64,000 bases of DNA from Gyrodactylus bullatarudis. Lineage: Eukaryota; Platyhelminthes; Monogenea; Gyrodactylidea; Gyrodactylidae. A model generated the notes under the pieces. The model was given only the letters and a program-made list of their open reading frames with translations. It was not told where the DNA came from and made no database searches. Shown here one piece after another: positions 8,606-21,800 of the stretch; position 1 is the first letter of the stretch, and each line of letters starts with the position of its first letter. The stretch lies in NCBI GenBank assembly GCA_012064415.1, contig SSNU01000233.1, positions 44,035 through 108,034 of the forward strand. The letters are read 5' to 3'. A program made the position numbers and the translations under genes.

Positions 8606-10451
8606 CTACTTGATGTAAAACTTTCGATATGTCGGATTGAAAAATGATGCCATTATTGGAATTGCCTCAGTGTCGAATTTGCCAAATTCAAATTTTGCAT
8701 TCATCTGGTAAAGGAGATGCCGTATAAATTTCCTAATACTATGTGTACTGTTACAATTTCCTTTCAAATTCTCAAGGGAACCCTTCAGATTTTCAATTTC
8801 AAATAGAACCTTATCCATAGTCGATGTTCTTTCATCTGTTAAAGTGTCGATAACATTGAGAAAGCACTCGAGTACTTCTTCAAACCCGCCCAAAAACCTT
8901 TTATCGACAGGCATCTTTTGAATTAGCTCAAATAGTTCTTGTCCAGTAACACTGTGCAACGTATCTAGTCTCAAGGAATCCCTTAGAATCTTTGAGATCT
9001 CATCAACATGTTCCAGGGAGACAGAAAAAATGTCATCTAAACGATCAATTATACAATGAGAGGTCATATTAACCTGAGTATTTTCCGAAATGATCTTGTT
9101 CAGAGATGAATCATTCCTCAAGACAAAATGAATGCTATAGTCGAGAAGCATATGGAATTTGGCAAAAAACTCTTCAAGATATGCAAAATAATCTTCTGAG
9201 CTGATTGGAATTTCATAATCCCTTGCAAAAAGAGTGAACCAGTAAGGAGTAAAGTTTTCATCCAAAAAGTGTATGGTCATTGTTAAACATATTTTATGCG
9301 AATCTTCATTCTTGTACGGTAGGTAATCGAGAAACATTGAGATTGTCGAACCAATTCTTGTCAAATCAGCCATCTGAGTAAAGAATTTAATCAAATACAG
9401 AGAAATTAATCTGACCATTAATTAATCTAAGGCCATTTTCATATCCTCCATTCTAATTTGAATATTTATTTTCTTTAAATAAAATTCATGAGTAATCCAT
9501 AATGCGAATGTCAAATGCAGGACCCTTATTGAGAATTATTTAGTTACAATCGATATTCTTGAAAAAATTCGAACAGATTTTTCAGAAATGAGGTGGTAAT
9601 TCGATATTTCTCTCACATTAGTCACAAAAGTTAATCACAATATCTCATTATTCCATCGTAAGTAATTTTTTGATCTTTTTGATAATCCCAATAAGACTGG
9701 CCTTATGAATTTAAAGATATCTCTGATGATCAAAATTATTTTATACTCTTAAAGCAAAAAAACTTTTTGGGTGTATCGATAGGATCACGAGTCAATTCAA
9801 AATGAAATTCATATGATGCCTTCGCTTATTAAAGAATTCTATTACAAGATCAAGATATATCTTAGATATTCTTCTGCATGAATGAGTCATAGAGTTTTTT
9901 TCATTTAAACGGAAAGTTCATGATATTCATTCCTATTCAGTTAGAAAGGATCATGTATTCATTTTTTTTAAATCTTAATAGTCAAGAAAGCAAATCTGAC
10001 CGAATAAAGATAGAAATAAAATGAAATGTAATTAATTGAAAATAAATAACAATTTTTAAGAAAACTTTCTGTTAAAATTGTATCTGAAACGCCTAGAATG
10101 AATTTCCGTTAATTAAAGAGAAAATATGAGATCTATATGATTTACCTCTTGATAACTATTTTCAAGTAAATGGTTGATTAAAAAATGGTTTAGAAGCTAA
10201 TTAAAGACTCGTATTTTAAGCTGAATACTCACAATATAGTTTTGAAACATTTCGAATATACCGTCAACATTATCGAGAATAGAAGCCACAGCAGTTTTAT
10301 TACAACTTTTTGTTTTCTTCGATGGATCTAACGCTTGAATAAGATCGTCGAATTGTAAAGCTGTTTTAACATTAGCCCCAGAGGCTATTAGAAAAATTTG
10401 AGCTAATTTGTAGTTTAGCTCATCTATTTTAAGGGTACTATTCCAACTCAT
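8606..10451 (-). CDS. unrecognised two-exon gene, 328 residues
   Basis: Exon 1 is 10451-10233 (ATG to a GTGAGT donor) and exon 2 is 9373-8606 (after TTTACTCAG, ending in TAG). Both junctions are phase 0, giving 328 residues. The second exon is one long frame of 256 codons. The protein looks mostly alpha-helical, rich in Leu, Ile, Phe, Asp and Glu. It has a hydrophobic N-terminal patch (LAQIFLIASGANV) that is too short to call a membrane anchor, and helical stretches such as LRDSLRLDTLHSVTGQELF. I see no catalytic motif, zinc finger or transmembrane segment and recognise no family. The 859-bp intron has no identified insert. The gene lies downstream of the EMI-FAS1 gene on the same strand, but nothing shows a shared function. 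Further 5' exons cannot be excluded. Confidence 0.6.
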
Positions 10452-10707
10452 GACATGGGTCTTTCTCTATTGGTTTTTCAAAGTTCATTGAAATCATTAC
10501 TTATTATTTTTACTATTTCATGGCCGTGAATCAATTTTTCACTCTTAATTCCTATTGGTTTAAAAGCGTACAACAAAAATAACCAATCATACTCTAGCAC
10601 GTGTTTTGATGATTAAGCATTTCATAGATATTATTTTATAGATTCATTATTATGAATCAATCGGATTAACTGGTTGATAGAGGAAGAAAATTTAATTCAA
10701 ATATAAA

Positions 10708-10713
10708 TTTATT
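10708..10713 (-). terminator. polyadenylation signal of the EMI-FAS1 gene
   Basis: AATAAA on the minus strand, starting 15 nt after the TAA that ends the last exon (10730-10728). Confidence 0.6.
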
Positions 10714-10727
10714 AAAAAGATAAGAAA

Positions 10728-13700
10728 TTAAATTTTTATTTTTTCAAGGTTTATGGACTCATGTATGATTCCTTCAATTTTCTTTTCCAAATTACACCGA
10801 TCTGTGTTTCCTGCCGCATATCTATAATCATCAATCAACTGATAATTTTTAGGGTCTTCTTCTAATCCAATGCATCCATATGAAACAATTGACCATTCAT
10901 ATTGAATCTTTCTACGTGGAGTACATAATTTCTTTGGACATGGAAGCACTCGATCCAATTGCCATACCATACCATCAACTGTATTTATATTTCCACGGAT
11001 TACTCTTGACTAATGAACGATTTATTAGTGAGTTTTTCTGTTAAAAATTATGTAAAAGACCATTTTTTTGTTGGAAACTTACCCAATCGAAAAAGGGTAA
11101 ATCTTCAAAGCCTACATAAACTTCTTTCTTTTCATTAACATAAATCATTAAATCGTAGTCTGCAATTGTCCTAATTGTATGTAGACTATTCTTAGCAAAT
11201 GTTCCAACATCATCAAGCCATATTTGCGTTGTCAGTACATGGAATTTGGCATAATTCTCTCGATCTTCATTAAAATAGTTTTCATAAACAGTTTTGTAAG
11301 ATATTTTGGCATCATTTGATTGTAATATCAGGTCATTGGCGTATACCAAGACTAGATTCATAGGTGGATTGATCTTGAGTACATTTTCCTTGAAGTTAAC
11401 TGCATTGAATACACTTGTTATGCCCCTATTTGTATTTATATTTTCAAATTTATCATTTTTAACTTGAACATATAACTATATATTAATGTGTAATCTCTAA
11501 TTACAGTCACTAGCCAAGAGACTTTAAAGAATACTATCGAATGCTATGACCTATAATCTAAATTATAATTTAATTAGATATCCTCACATACATATATTGA
11601 TACCACTCAGATTCTCAACATTGAAGTATAGGAAGGGTAATTAGGTCGTATGAAAAGTAAATGGTAATTAATTCCTTGTGAATTTTAACAAGAAAGGGTC
11701 TAATTAGTAGGGTAAACTATCTGTTCAAACAACTTATTTTCTAATCGAATTTGAAATTAAGCAAACTTCAAACTTTAATTTTCTTATTTGGTGAGATAGA
11801 AGGCTAACTTTTTTTTGCATAACAAAATAAGTCCTAAAAAACTTTCTCAATTTTCTATTATTTTATTTCATCCTCACTAATAAATAAATTTTTTCAATAA
11901 AAAATTCATTTTTAAGAAGTAAAATAATTTTTAGAAAAAAATAGAAATCTGTTTATCTTATCTTAGAAGGCATCGTACCCCTATTCAATGTCCAACTACG
12001 ATAAGAATAAAACAAAGATAAGAACCTTATCACTCATAAAATGTTTAATAAACAGTATTTTTTTCTCCAAAAGTATTTAGTTGAAAGAGTATATTCCACT
12101 TACTTGAATTCGTCTGAACTTTCTAGAAACTCCATTATGGTCTGCTTTCTTGGGAGTATTAAAACTCTTGGAATTTGATAAATCATCAAGTTATCTCTTA
12201 GTTGAATAATCTCTTTTCCATTTAGTGATGCGTAATTCATATTGAATTGAGAACCATACTTGTTCTTTGTGATGAAGCCAACAATTTTGTAATCTCCCTT
12301 AGTCAACGTCTTAAATGATCGATTATGTCCATTGAATAATGTTTCATTATAGACTGAAGATGTAACAATGTGATATCGAATTGTTTCACAAGCATATTCT
12401 CGGTCACTTGTATACTTCTTGTACTCTTCTCTGAAGAGTTCACTATTCTTGAACCCTGGAATAATAAGTAATTTTTGCTAACTCGATCTTTAAACTAAGC
12501 TATAAGGAAATTTCTAATTTTACTATCTACTAGATAGTATTTATGCGATATAATATTTGAAAAAAAACTTGTTTATAAAAATTTTCTTTCAATTCTTAAG
12601 GGCTTGTAAAAAACTTACAAACAAATGCATATTCATACGGAATAAGGAGGGTGTAATTTGTATTTTTTCCAATTTCAATTCCGCAGGCCTTCAATTCTTG
12701 TATAAATGTCTTTATTTTTTCCTTTTGTGAACTTTCAACAAACTCAGGAAACTGTATGTCTGAATATAAAATTTTCTATTAGAAATAATGAACCGATCCG
12801 AATAGAAAAATATATTCATGTCTCTCATTCTATCGGATGTAAGTTTTGTATCAAACTTACTTCAAGTAAACAAGTTAGACTCACATTTGAATGATATTAA
12901 TGGCTTGTCAATTCCATGGATGACGCCATTGCCAGTCATTATGTCATTCTGAATGATTTTTACATTTCGTGAATTTTCAAAGTTTATAGTTCTACTCTCC
13001 AAGAAATCATCTGAGGATTTGCAATAAAAGTGAATTTTCCTATTATTTAAAGTCTGCAAACTGAGGAAAGATTTGAAAATGCCAGCTGAACAATAGACTC
13101 TGGGTATAATGTGATCCCTCACAATGTCTGCTAGTTCTTCTTCAGAATATTCTTCTCGAATTTTTTCCCATTCCTCTTTCGGAGGGACTAGCACTGTAAA
13201 TAATTCCTTAGAATGTACATCGTATAAAATTGCAGAGAGTTCAGGATTTAACGATAAATCCTCTGCAAAAGAAGCTGTATCCTTGTTTGCACTTAGATAA
13301 CCATAAATAGTCTCTCTCTCAACTTCCCCTTGGTAATTGAGCTTTGGCTTTAAGCTATCTCGTAGATGATAGACGAGTCCTTCACGAACCTCTTGATCTG
13401 ATTTGACAACTTCAATACAATCCAGGCACATTACCTATTTGAGAAAATAAGTTTTACTTTAAAATCTCCACATGGATATTTGTTACTCACTCCATATGGG
13501 TATTTGCTAACACGTATAAATTCTCCATTGTACATGGTAGGAATAATGTCCTGGTCTGATAACTGTTCCATATAATATTTTCCTTTTGCTATGGTATAAT
13601 TTATCGCTTCTACATTTGCTCTAGATGAGAGAAAAGAATGAAATGGGTTAGAAGAGTAGACAAAAAATTTCAGGAATATTTCAAATTATTTGAGATACTT

Positions 13701-14372
13701 ATTTGTAATACTTATTTACCCAGTATAATCAAGGGATGGTGATCTATAGGAAGATAATGGTGCGAAAATTGTCAATACTGTGTCCTTGTCATCTTCTCGG
13801 CTCATGATTTGACTATCCCTGAGCAATCTGGAATAATCTGTGAGTTCTTCTGAAATTTTTAGTTTATTATTATTAAGTATGGTAAATTTATTTAGAGGAA
13901 TTAAAAATGTTAACAAACTTTTCTCATTAAAATGATGAAATATTGATATCCAACTTGGTATCATTTCTGAACAACCCTGAAGATCCTCGTCAAGTTTCAT
14001 CCCGTTCCAGTCTTGGTAACCATCACAGCATTTGTATTGAAATTCTCTGAAAATCATTTGATAAATATTCAGAAAACAAGTCAGATATTCTAAATAAATA
14101 GATATCCACAACTGGAGAGTTGAAGTATTGAAAAATAATTTTACTGTATTAGTAACTCACATAAACTTTCCACATCTTTCCACTCTATATGGATCGCATG
14201 TTGACTGAATATTAGAGCCGTTCGCCAACTGCCAAAAGGCACAATACCTATATCCGAGTTTGTCTGGATTCGCATGAAGATAATTGTCGCTCGTTAGAGT
14301 TGAATCTTGTCCATAAGAACTTTGAAAATTGGTTTGCAATAGAAAAATGAAGACCACACCACTGAAATACAT
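10728..14372 (-). CDS. TGFBI/periostin-like EMI-FAS1 extracellular matrix protein
   Basis: Eight minus-strand exons join in frame with GT..AG introns: 14372-14161, 14046-13720, 13620-13491, 13434-12885, 12759-12619, 12455-12104, 11425-11083 and 11009-10728. They give 2337 nt and 778 residues. Residues 1-22 form a signal peptide. A cysteine-rich EMI-like domain follows, with STC, an RCG motif and KCCDGYQDWNGMK ending in GC, as in periostin and TGFBI. Four FAS1 domains come next. Domain 1 has TVLTIFAP, domain 2 has the typical end GNGVIHGIDKPL, domain 3 has NTNYTLLIPYEYAF and RYHIVTSSVY, and domain 4 has FHVLTTQIW and NTVDGMVWQLDRVLPC. The C-terminal tail adds several cysteines. The length is close to that of the vertebrate proteins. 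FAS1 proteins of this type bind matrix and integrins outside the cell. FAS1 sequences are divergent, so orthology to periostin or TGFBI is not claimed beyond architecture. The gene is divergent to the GalNAc-transferase array. Confidence 0.85.
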
Positions 14373-15766
14373 TGCATTGAAATGATTTTGTAAAATTTCG
14401 TATCATTGCTAAATGATTTAAAGCCAACCTCTTTTGACCTTGTAGATTGATTTTTATTGTTTGCTATACAATGGTGATCTAGAAAGCAAAAGTAATTCAT
14501 TCTTTCGAGGGTAAACTCTTTCAAAAATGTTTAACTTTTAAGTTCATCAAACTAAATTAAAAGCTTTGGATCTCCTCTTAAAGATCTTAAGAAAGTAATT
14601 CGATTCGACCTTTGAGTCTCTTCTGAGAATATTCTGATTCCATTTTTTTAGAAAAGTTTTGTTTCGGTTGATACATGAGATGTTGAAAAGCCTCAGATTT
14701 TTTATCATTGATCTAAAATTAAAATTGGTACTTAAAAGTGTAGTTGTAGAAATTCGAATATTAAAGTATTGAATGATAAATCCAGTTTAACAAATAAATA
14801 GTTTGCTAACCTTTTCAATAGACTCATTTTAATTTTTTAAAGCAAACTCTCGAGTAGAAATGATGAAAAAACTATGTACTTTTATAATTTATACACTTCT
14901 CCACCAGTTTTAGTGCTCGAGAAAGCACACTCCCATTTTTGACAAGAAATTTAAAATAAATAATTTATTAGTCAAATTTTGTAGAGAAATTGGTCCTGAT
15001 TCGATCTGTACGACTAAATTCTATTGAATTCGTTCATTTACATGATACAAAAGTTGGGAGAGAATATATTAAATCACTAAATGTACATTTCTCAAAGGAT
15101 CATCAGTAGTGTCACTTTAAAAATGATAGAATTTTAGTAAGTCAATGAATATAATAATTTACAAATTCTCAAAGAAATAGTAAAAGATTAAGATACAGAA
15201 TAAAATGTGAGCTAAAAAAAACACCAAAACTCTCCAATAAATAGCAGAAATGGAGAGAAAAGTGAAAAAAGCTCACGCCGGCCAGGGTAGTTGAAGATTG
15301 TAGGAATAATTTTTCTGAACGCATAGATTTGGTTTGTATAATTTAATAAAGAATTTCTCTTATTAATAAATGAATTAAATCGACTTTTATACCCATGATT
15401 ATCATAATTAAAGTGTTAGAATTATGTTAAGATTATAAGATAACTTTGAATATCAAAGTGTTGCTATTGCATAAGATAACACAAATTGGCAAAAGATTGA
15501 AAGGGTAGTGATATGATAGCGAAGCTATTTAATCTTAACCAAGAGAATAAATCCTAATCAAATATAAGCCACTGGCTTATTAAGCCAGGTGATATCTCGT
15601 GTAGGAGTTATAAAGAGTAAATGAAAATAAAAGTGATTATGAAAAATTGAATACTTATTGAAGAATTCCAGTGAAAACACATTGATAAAATACATGAGCC
15701 CATAAAACTTGATCGATAAAATCACTGAGTGATGAAAACTACCTTATGACAACTCTTCTAGTGATG
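14373..15766. other. intergenic region between divergent genes
   Basis: This spans the start of the EMI-FAS1 gene (minus) and the first GalNAc-transferase gene (plus). No ORF is supportable. Around 14990-15050 a sequence containing CTATTGAATTCGT resembles the interior of the inverted-repeat element near 41380-41420, so a repeat fragment is present. From about 15692 the sequence is shared with the upstream regions of genes B, C and D and belongs to the promoter block. Confidence 0.5.
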
Positions 15767-15773
15767 TATAAAA
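15767..15773 (+). promoter_or_regulatory. TATA box of gene A
   Basis: TATAAAA sits 33 nt before the ATG of gene A. The same box at the same distance occurs in genes B, C and D inside a conserved upstream block (AACTCTTC..GTGATGTATAAAATG). Such close spacing implies a 5' UTR of only about ten nucleotides, if the box works at the usual distance. Confidence 0.65.
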
Positions 15774-15805
15774 TGTTAAATTAATTGTTAAAACATCTTT
15801 TGAGA

Positions 15806-18800
15806 ATGTTAAAACTGAAGAAAGCACTGTTATGTTTATTATCTATTTTAATGATTTCTTTTATTTTCATCTATCGTAATACAGAGAGAAAAACTGAGAG
15901 TAAGAAATCTCAGTTGAGAACGGGCTTCTATCCACCACCGTATGAGAACTTACGACCACCACCCCAGAGTACCAAGGATAGCGATGGTTTTGGTGAAAAT
16001 GGAGTACCTGTAAATATTAGTTACGATAACATGACTTCACACGAGCGTATAGAGTATGACGAGGGTCGGAAGATTGTCTATTTAAATGTTTTTGCCTCAG
16101 ATAGAATCAGTGTCCGTAGATATCTTGGTGACAAGAGATCCCCAGAGTATGTTGAGTCCATCTGATGATCATATTAAGATGCCAGGCACCAAAAACGTAT
16201 TCAAATTTGCCAAAGACCTCTGTCATAATAATATTCAACAATGAGATATACTCGTTGTTGCTACGGACAGTGCACTCGATTCTAGATAGATCAGACCCAG
16301 ACCTCTTGGAGGAAATTATTTTGGTAGATGATGCCTCAGATTCTGGTTATTTCTTCATTATTTATTTTTTTATTTAGATTATATAAATGGCCGATTACAA
16401 GATTATTTGAGTTATTTGCCGAAAGTACATTTAGTACGTTTGACTGAGCGAGCTGGAATAGCTAAAGCCAGAGTAGCAGGTGCTCATGTTGCAAAGGCTG
16501 AAACTTTGACCTTTCTAGACTCGCATATGGAAGTGCTACCTGGTTGGCTAGAGCCATTGCTAGAACAGTTGCAAAAAGACCCAAAGAGTCTTGCGGAACC
16601 TGTCCATGTAGGAATTAGCTCGGAAGATTTTAGACTAGATGATCAAGAACATCCAAAATCTTTTATTGGAGGTTTTACATGGAATTTAGAATTTTTCTGG
16701 ACCTATAGTCCAATGAAATTCTCAGATAGACCTGGAGCGCCCTTTTCACCTGTTGTGTAATATTCAAATTTACTAATCTATTCTCTAGAGATCCAGCCCT
16801 TGTAGGCGGAATGTTCATGATTGGCAAGGAATTCTTCAAAACACTCGGATACTATGATCCCAACAGTGGTCTCTATGGCTCAGAGCATATCGAGCTCTCG
16901 TTAAAAGTAAACTTCGACTTAAAATCATTAATTACCTATCCTATTAGGCTTGGCTGTGCCATGGTAGCATCTACAAGGTATACTGCAGTTGGGTCGGACA
17001 TGTCTTCCATAATCGTGTAAAAAGTTATAAGCAACTCAACTCCGGATGGATGAAGAAAGCCCGAGACAGGATAGCATATGTTTGGCTCGGAGAATACAGA
17101 AAATATTATGAAGAGTTTGCTGGCCCGATTTTCGTAAGTCTTTTCTAATAAAATTTTATTATTTATCTAATGTTCTCACGTGTCAATTAGGAGGATCTCG
17201 GCGATATATCAGCACAGGTGGAAGTACGCGACAAGAATAAATGCCATGATTTTCAATGGTTCCTAGACAATATCTACGTGGATATATATAATCCAAAGAT
17301 TGCCATTCTCAGGGGACAAGTGAGTCAACTTTATTTCATTATTTTTCAGCATTTCTGTCTGTACTTGGTTTTACTGCTTTGATCCTTGAAAATATTGAGG
17401 AATATTGAGCAATTTTCAAAATTGGCCCTGATATGATCTTCAATAAGTGCAATACACTCTCAGGTGTAATTAGATTTGATTCTACTGACTTTATGGTAAT
17501 ACTTCTGGTTCAGTGAAAAAATGCGCGTTTGGTACCGGTCAGCGACAGCCAATGAGAATCATTGGTCTATTTTAGATCTACATTTGTATATTATAGGGTA
17601 TAAAGATCTATAGATAGCTATGCTTTACATGTATAAATCAGTATATCTAGCCTATACTTCAGTTGAGGTTCAGTCAGAATTAATCTTTTTTTTCTAACTA
17701 AAGGCCTGTAAATCTTTAGCTTATCTAAAATTAAAAAAATAAAAGTAACCATTTGTTCATTATCTTAACCATAAAATTTTAAACTATCAATTACTGAGGA
17801 AAACTTGGTTTTATTCATTTGTTATCAATAACCAATCCAAGACTAGAATAAAACTCCTCCAATGACGAGATCTTAAACTTGCTATGTACTTTGAGTAAGC
17901 ACATTGACATTATAATCATGAACTTAAGTGATAATGAGGTCTGGGAGCTTTGTAATTCCGAAGAAAAGGCTCTACAGTTTTTTGTTGAAATCGGTTTGCT
18001 TAATTTGGACGACGTGCCTTGTATAAATATCCCATGTACTGGAACTTGCTCAATTAAAACACGTCCTTATTTCAAAAGATGTGGAAAATGTGGCAGAGGA
18101 TTTTCAATATTCAGAGGTGAGAAAATGTTTAACCTTTTTTTTAATAGGAACATTTCTTTTCAAAAAAAAGACAAGTCTATCATTGCTAATTCAGTTGGCC
18201 TATTATTTCTCAATGGGAAAAACATACTCCGAAATAATGAACTCAGTCAATATTAGTCCTGCCAGCCTCGTATCCTATTTTGATTTATTTAGAAGACTCC
18301 TTAAAAAGCTTGCTGAATCAGATACTGATGTCATAGGTGGTTACGGATATATGGTTGAAATAGATGAAACTAAGCTGTCCCGGAGAAAATACAATCGTGG
18401 CAGAATCCTTCGAGATGAATGGGTTGTCGGAGCTTTCGATAGAGAAACGCGTATAGTCAAGCTTGAAATAGTTCTCCATCGGAATGAGGAAGTCTTTGGA
18501 AGATTTATTCAGAATAACATCCACCTAGGATCAACTTTAGTTTCAGATGAATGGCCTGGATATTCAGATAGAGCGACAGCAGGTATTTGGCATGTCATGG
18601 TGAATCATAAACGACATTATGTCCATCCAAGGGATCCAAGTATCCACACCAACTCAGTAGAACGTTTTTGGCGAACGTTGAAGAGTAAAATTCACAAAAA
18701 TGTCTCTATGAACAGGATTGGCGGTGAAATAAAAATATTTGAATATTTATACAATCATAAAGCAACTAGTTCTTTGGGATTATTCAGCAAACTAAATGAA

Positions 18801-21800
18801 GCAATGTTGTTAGCCGATAATCAGAATGCTAATCTAGTAAATATTGACCAAGATGAAGTTATTAATATTATACAGCTAGACGATATCAATGTGGATTTAG
18901 ATGATTCCCTATTTAACCTTTAATTGCTTAATAAAAATTATTTAGTGAAAAATTTTCTAGTTTTATTTTTTTAATTTTAGATAAGCTAAAGATTTACAGG
19001 CCTTTAGTTAGAAAAAAAAGATTAATTCTGACTGAACCTCAACTGAAGTATAGGCTAGATATACTGATTTATACATGTAAAGCATAGCTATCTATAGATC
19101 TTTATACCCTATAATATACAAATGTAGATCTAAAATAGACCAATGATTCTCATTGGCTGTCGCTGACCGGTACCAAACGCGCATTTTTTCACTGAACCAG
19201 AAATGAAGTATTACCGACTTTATCGTCGCTTAAATAAAAATAATTTTAATTATGGCTTTGAACTAAAACACCAATGAGGAAAAATGTTGCTTTAAAATGA
19301 CATTAACTTCATTATTGTTTTTTTCAGATAAGAAATCCAAAATCCAACATGTGCATGAATAGTTATATTAAAGCTGAAATATGTGAAAAGACCCGTTTGA
19401 ATGAGGTGAGTTGAGATTTTTCTATCATCTTCTTAATTTCATAAAAACAAATAGACAAATATAAGCTCTAAAATTATTCTTTTAGAAGCAAGATATCATA
19501 GTAAGTTTGTAAAGAAATAGTCCGTTATACTTGAAGAATGTGTCCTTTTATTTAGAGAGGATCCCTAGTGAGTGTAACGATATTCCCATTTACATAATAA
19601 CTACATAAATATAATAACATACATGATAATTTGGGCCTCAAAATATGATCTTAAACGCTAAAAAAAAATGAAAATATGCATTTTTGGTCTTTTGAGGGCA
19701 TATTTTAAGCATTTGAATTTTAAGTAAAAACGTTTTACTTTAAAGTAGTACTAAGAAAAAAACTATCTACTGAATTGTGACATGGAATTAAATTCAAAAT
19801 TTTTATCTTCAAAATTTATTCTTGACTTAACAATTTTTGGCATTATTCATAACGATCTTTCAACATCACAGCTGGTTGGTTGTGCATTTAATAACCTAGA
19901 GTAAACTTGCAATGGGATGTGTTGTATGTATGTGAAGAGAATGCGACTATTTTAACCCTAGAAGTACCATGAAAAAAGATTACATATGCTCCCAAGAGGG
20001 TCTTTTTGACCCTGTATTAGAAATAAAGATTTAAAATTTAATTTTTCATATATATATGTATATTTTTATAAGCAATTTTGACACAGAAATAATGTATGTT
20101 CATTACAAATCGCTTTTTGACACTTGTTACATTTTTTTGAAGTTTTACGATCCTTGGCATATGGGCAATTTGTACATCGAACCCTTTTATTCTTATCTGA
20201 AGTGGAAGAATTTGAACACATTGACTGATTCATCAAATCAGTTTTTTTATCATATTTTTCCCAGATCTCGTTGATAAGTTGGTGAAGAAATGTTCTACGC
20301 TTGCTTTTTGAGGCGAAATNNNNNNNNNNNNNNNNNNNNNNNNNNNNNNNNNNNNNNNNNNNNNNNNNNNNNNNNNNNNNNNNNNNNNNNNNNNNNNNNN
20401 NNNNNNNNNNNNNNNNNNNNNNNNNNNNNNNNNNNNNNNNNNNNNNNNNNNNNNNNNNNNNNNNNNNNNNNNNNNNNNNNNNNNNNNNNNNNNNNNNNNN
20501 NNNNNNNNNNNNNNNNNNNNNNNNNNNNNNNNNNNNNNNNNNNNNNNNNNNNNNNNNNNNNNNNNNNNNNNNNNNNNNNNNNNNNNNNNNNNNNNNNNNN
20601 NNNNNNNNNNNNNNNNNNNNNNNNNNNNNNNNNNNNNNNNNNNNNNNNNNNNNNNNNNNNNNNNNNNNNNNNNNNNNNNNNNNNNNNNNNNNNNNNNNNN
20701 NNNNNNNNNNNNNNNNNNNNNNNNNNNNNNNNNNNNNNNNNNNNNNNNNNNNNNNNNNNNNNNNNNNNNNNNNNNNNNNNNNNNNNNNNNNNNNNNNNNN
20801 NNNNNNNNNNNNNNNNNNNNNNNNNNNNNNNNNNNNNNNNNNNNNNNNNNNNNNNNNNNNNNNNNNNNNNNNNNNNNNNNNNNNNNNNNNNNNNNNNNNN
20901 NNNNNNNNNNNNNNNNNNNNNNNNNNNNNNNNNNNNNNNNNNNNNNNNNNNNNNNATAAAGTCCTGCAAGCAACAAAAGTCCACAATATATATAAAACTC
21001 ATTCAAATCGAACTTTTTCCAATTAGCTTTTTCGATGGAAAATCCGTGCAAGTTGGTGTATTCAACTATTTTATCTCCCATTGCTTTCGTGATAAATAAA
21101 TGAAATGCATCTATTGGGGAATTGATTCTTGATTTTGCAAATAAAGTGGGACCAGGTTTCAATCGGATTATATTCTGTTCTCTTGTTCGAGTGTTGTTGA
21201 AATTCATTGGCGTTGCTGACCACTGGTACTGATTATTTATCACTTGACAGAGATGAAAGGGTAGATGGTAAGGAGTCTGATAGACTAATATCCGTCTCAT
21301 TGTTCAGTTATGAAGAACTATCGTCAGATGTGAAATCTTCTTCAGAAGGGAAATATTCAAGATCAGTATCACCCATATTGAAAAAATAGAAGTTAATGGT
21401 TATCCTATAAATATCAAATGTTACTTTGAGAGGAACCAATCAAACAGCATTGATCTGAAAAACTCATTAGAAAAAACACAAAACTCATACCATCTGAAAT
21501 AAAATCTGCTTATTTATTTTGTATAATTTAACATAGGGTCAAAATGAACCTGTTTGGGAAGATTGAGTAAACAGACCCCTCTATCAAAAAATTATTCATT
21601 ATACATAATTCAAATAACATAGATAGTAAGAGGTGAACGTAATGAAGACATTCATCGAATTTCATTTTCTAAATATTTTTATTTCCATAATTATCCTCAT
21701 TTGAAAACTCAAAAGGGTCATTTTGACCCTGTTGGTACCTCTAGGGTTAAAGCTAACAACCAATCAGATTCAAGAATATAAACTCCCTTGAATCGCGATT

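Larger units (their letters stand above)
19956..21746 (-). mobile_element. piggyBac element, interrupted by an assembly gap
   Basis: TTAA flanks both ends (19952-19955 and 21747-21750). The terminal repeats read CCCTAGAAGTACC at the left and, inverted, CCCTAGAGGTACC at the right. Subterminal GGGTCTTTTTGACCCTG and GGGTCATTTTGACCCTG are inner inverted repeats. The coding strand is minus. It is inserted in intron 9 of gene A. Its centre, 20320-20955, is a run of N, so the real size is uncertain. Confidence 0.88.

Noticed and set aside
15785..15805. Upstream extension of gene A exon 1 starting at TTG
   Set aside because: The frame extends upstream only through a TTG codon. The first ATG is at 15806, consistent in genes A to D.
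18318..18524. Minus-strand ORF inside the Merlin transposase
   Set aside because: Antisense shadow of the DDE domain.
20290..21099. Long plus- and minus-strand frames across the N run
   Set aside because: They are open only because undetermined bases contain no stops.
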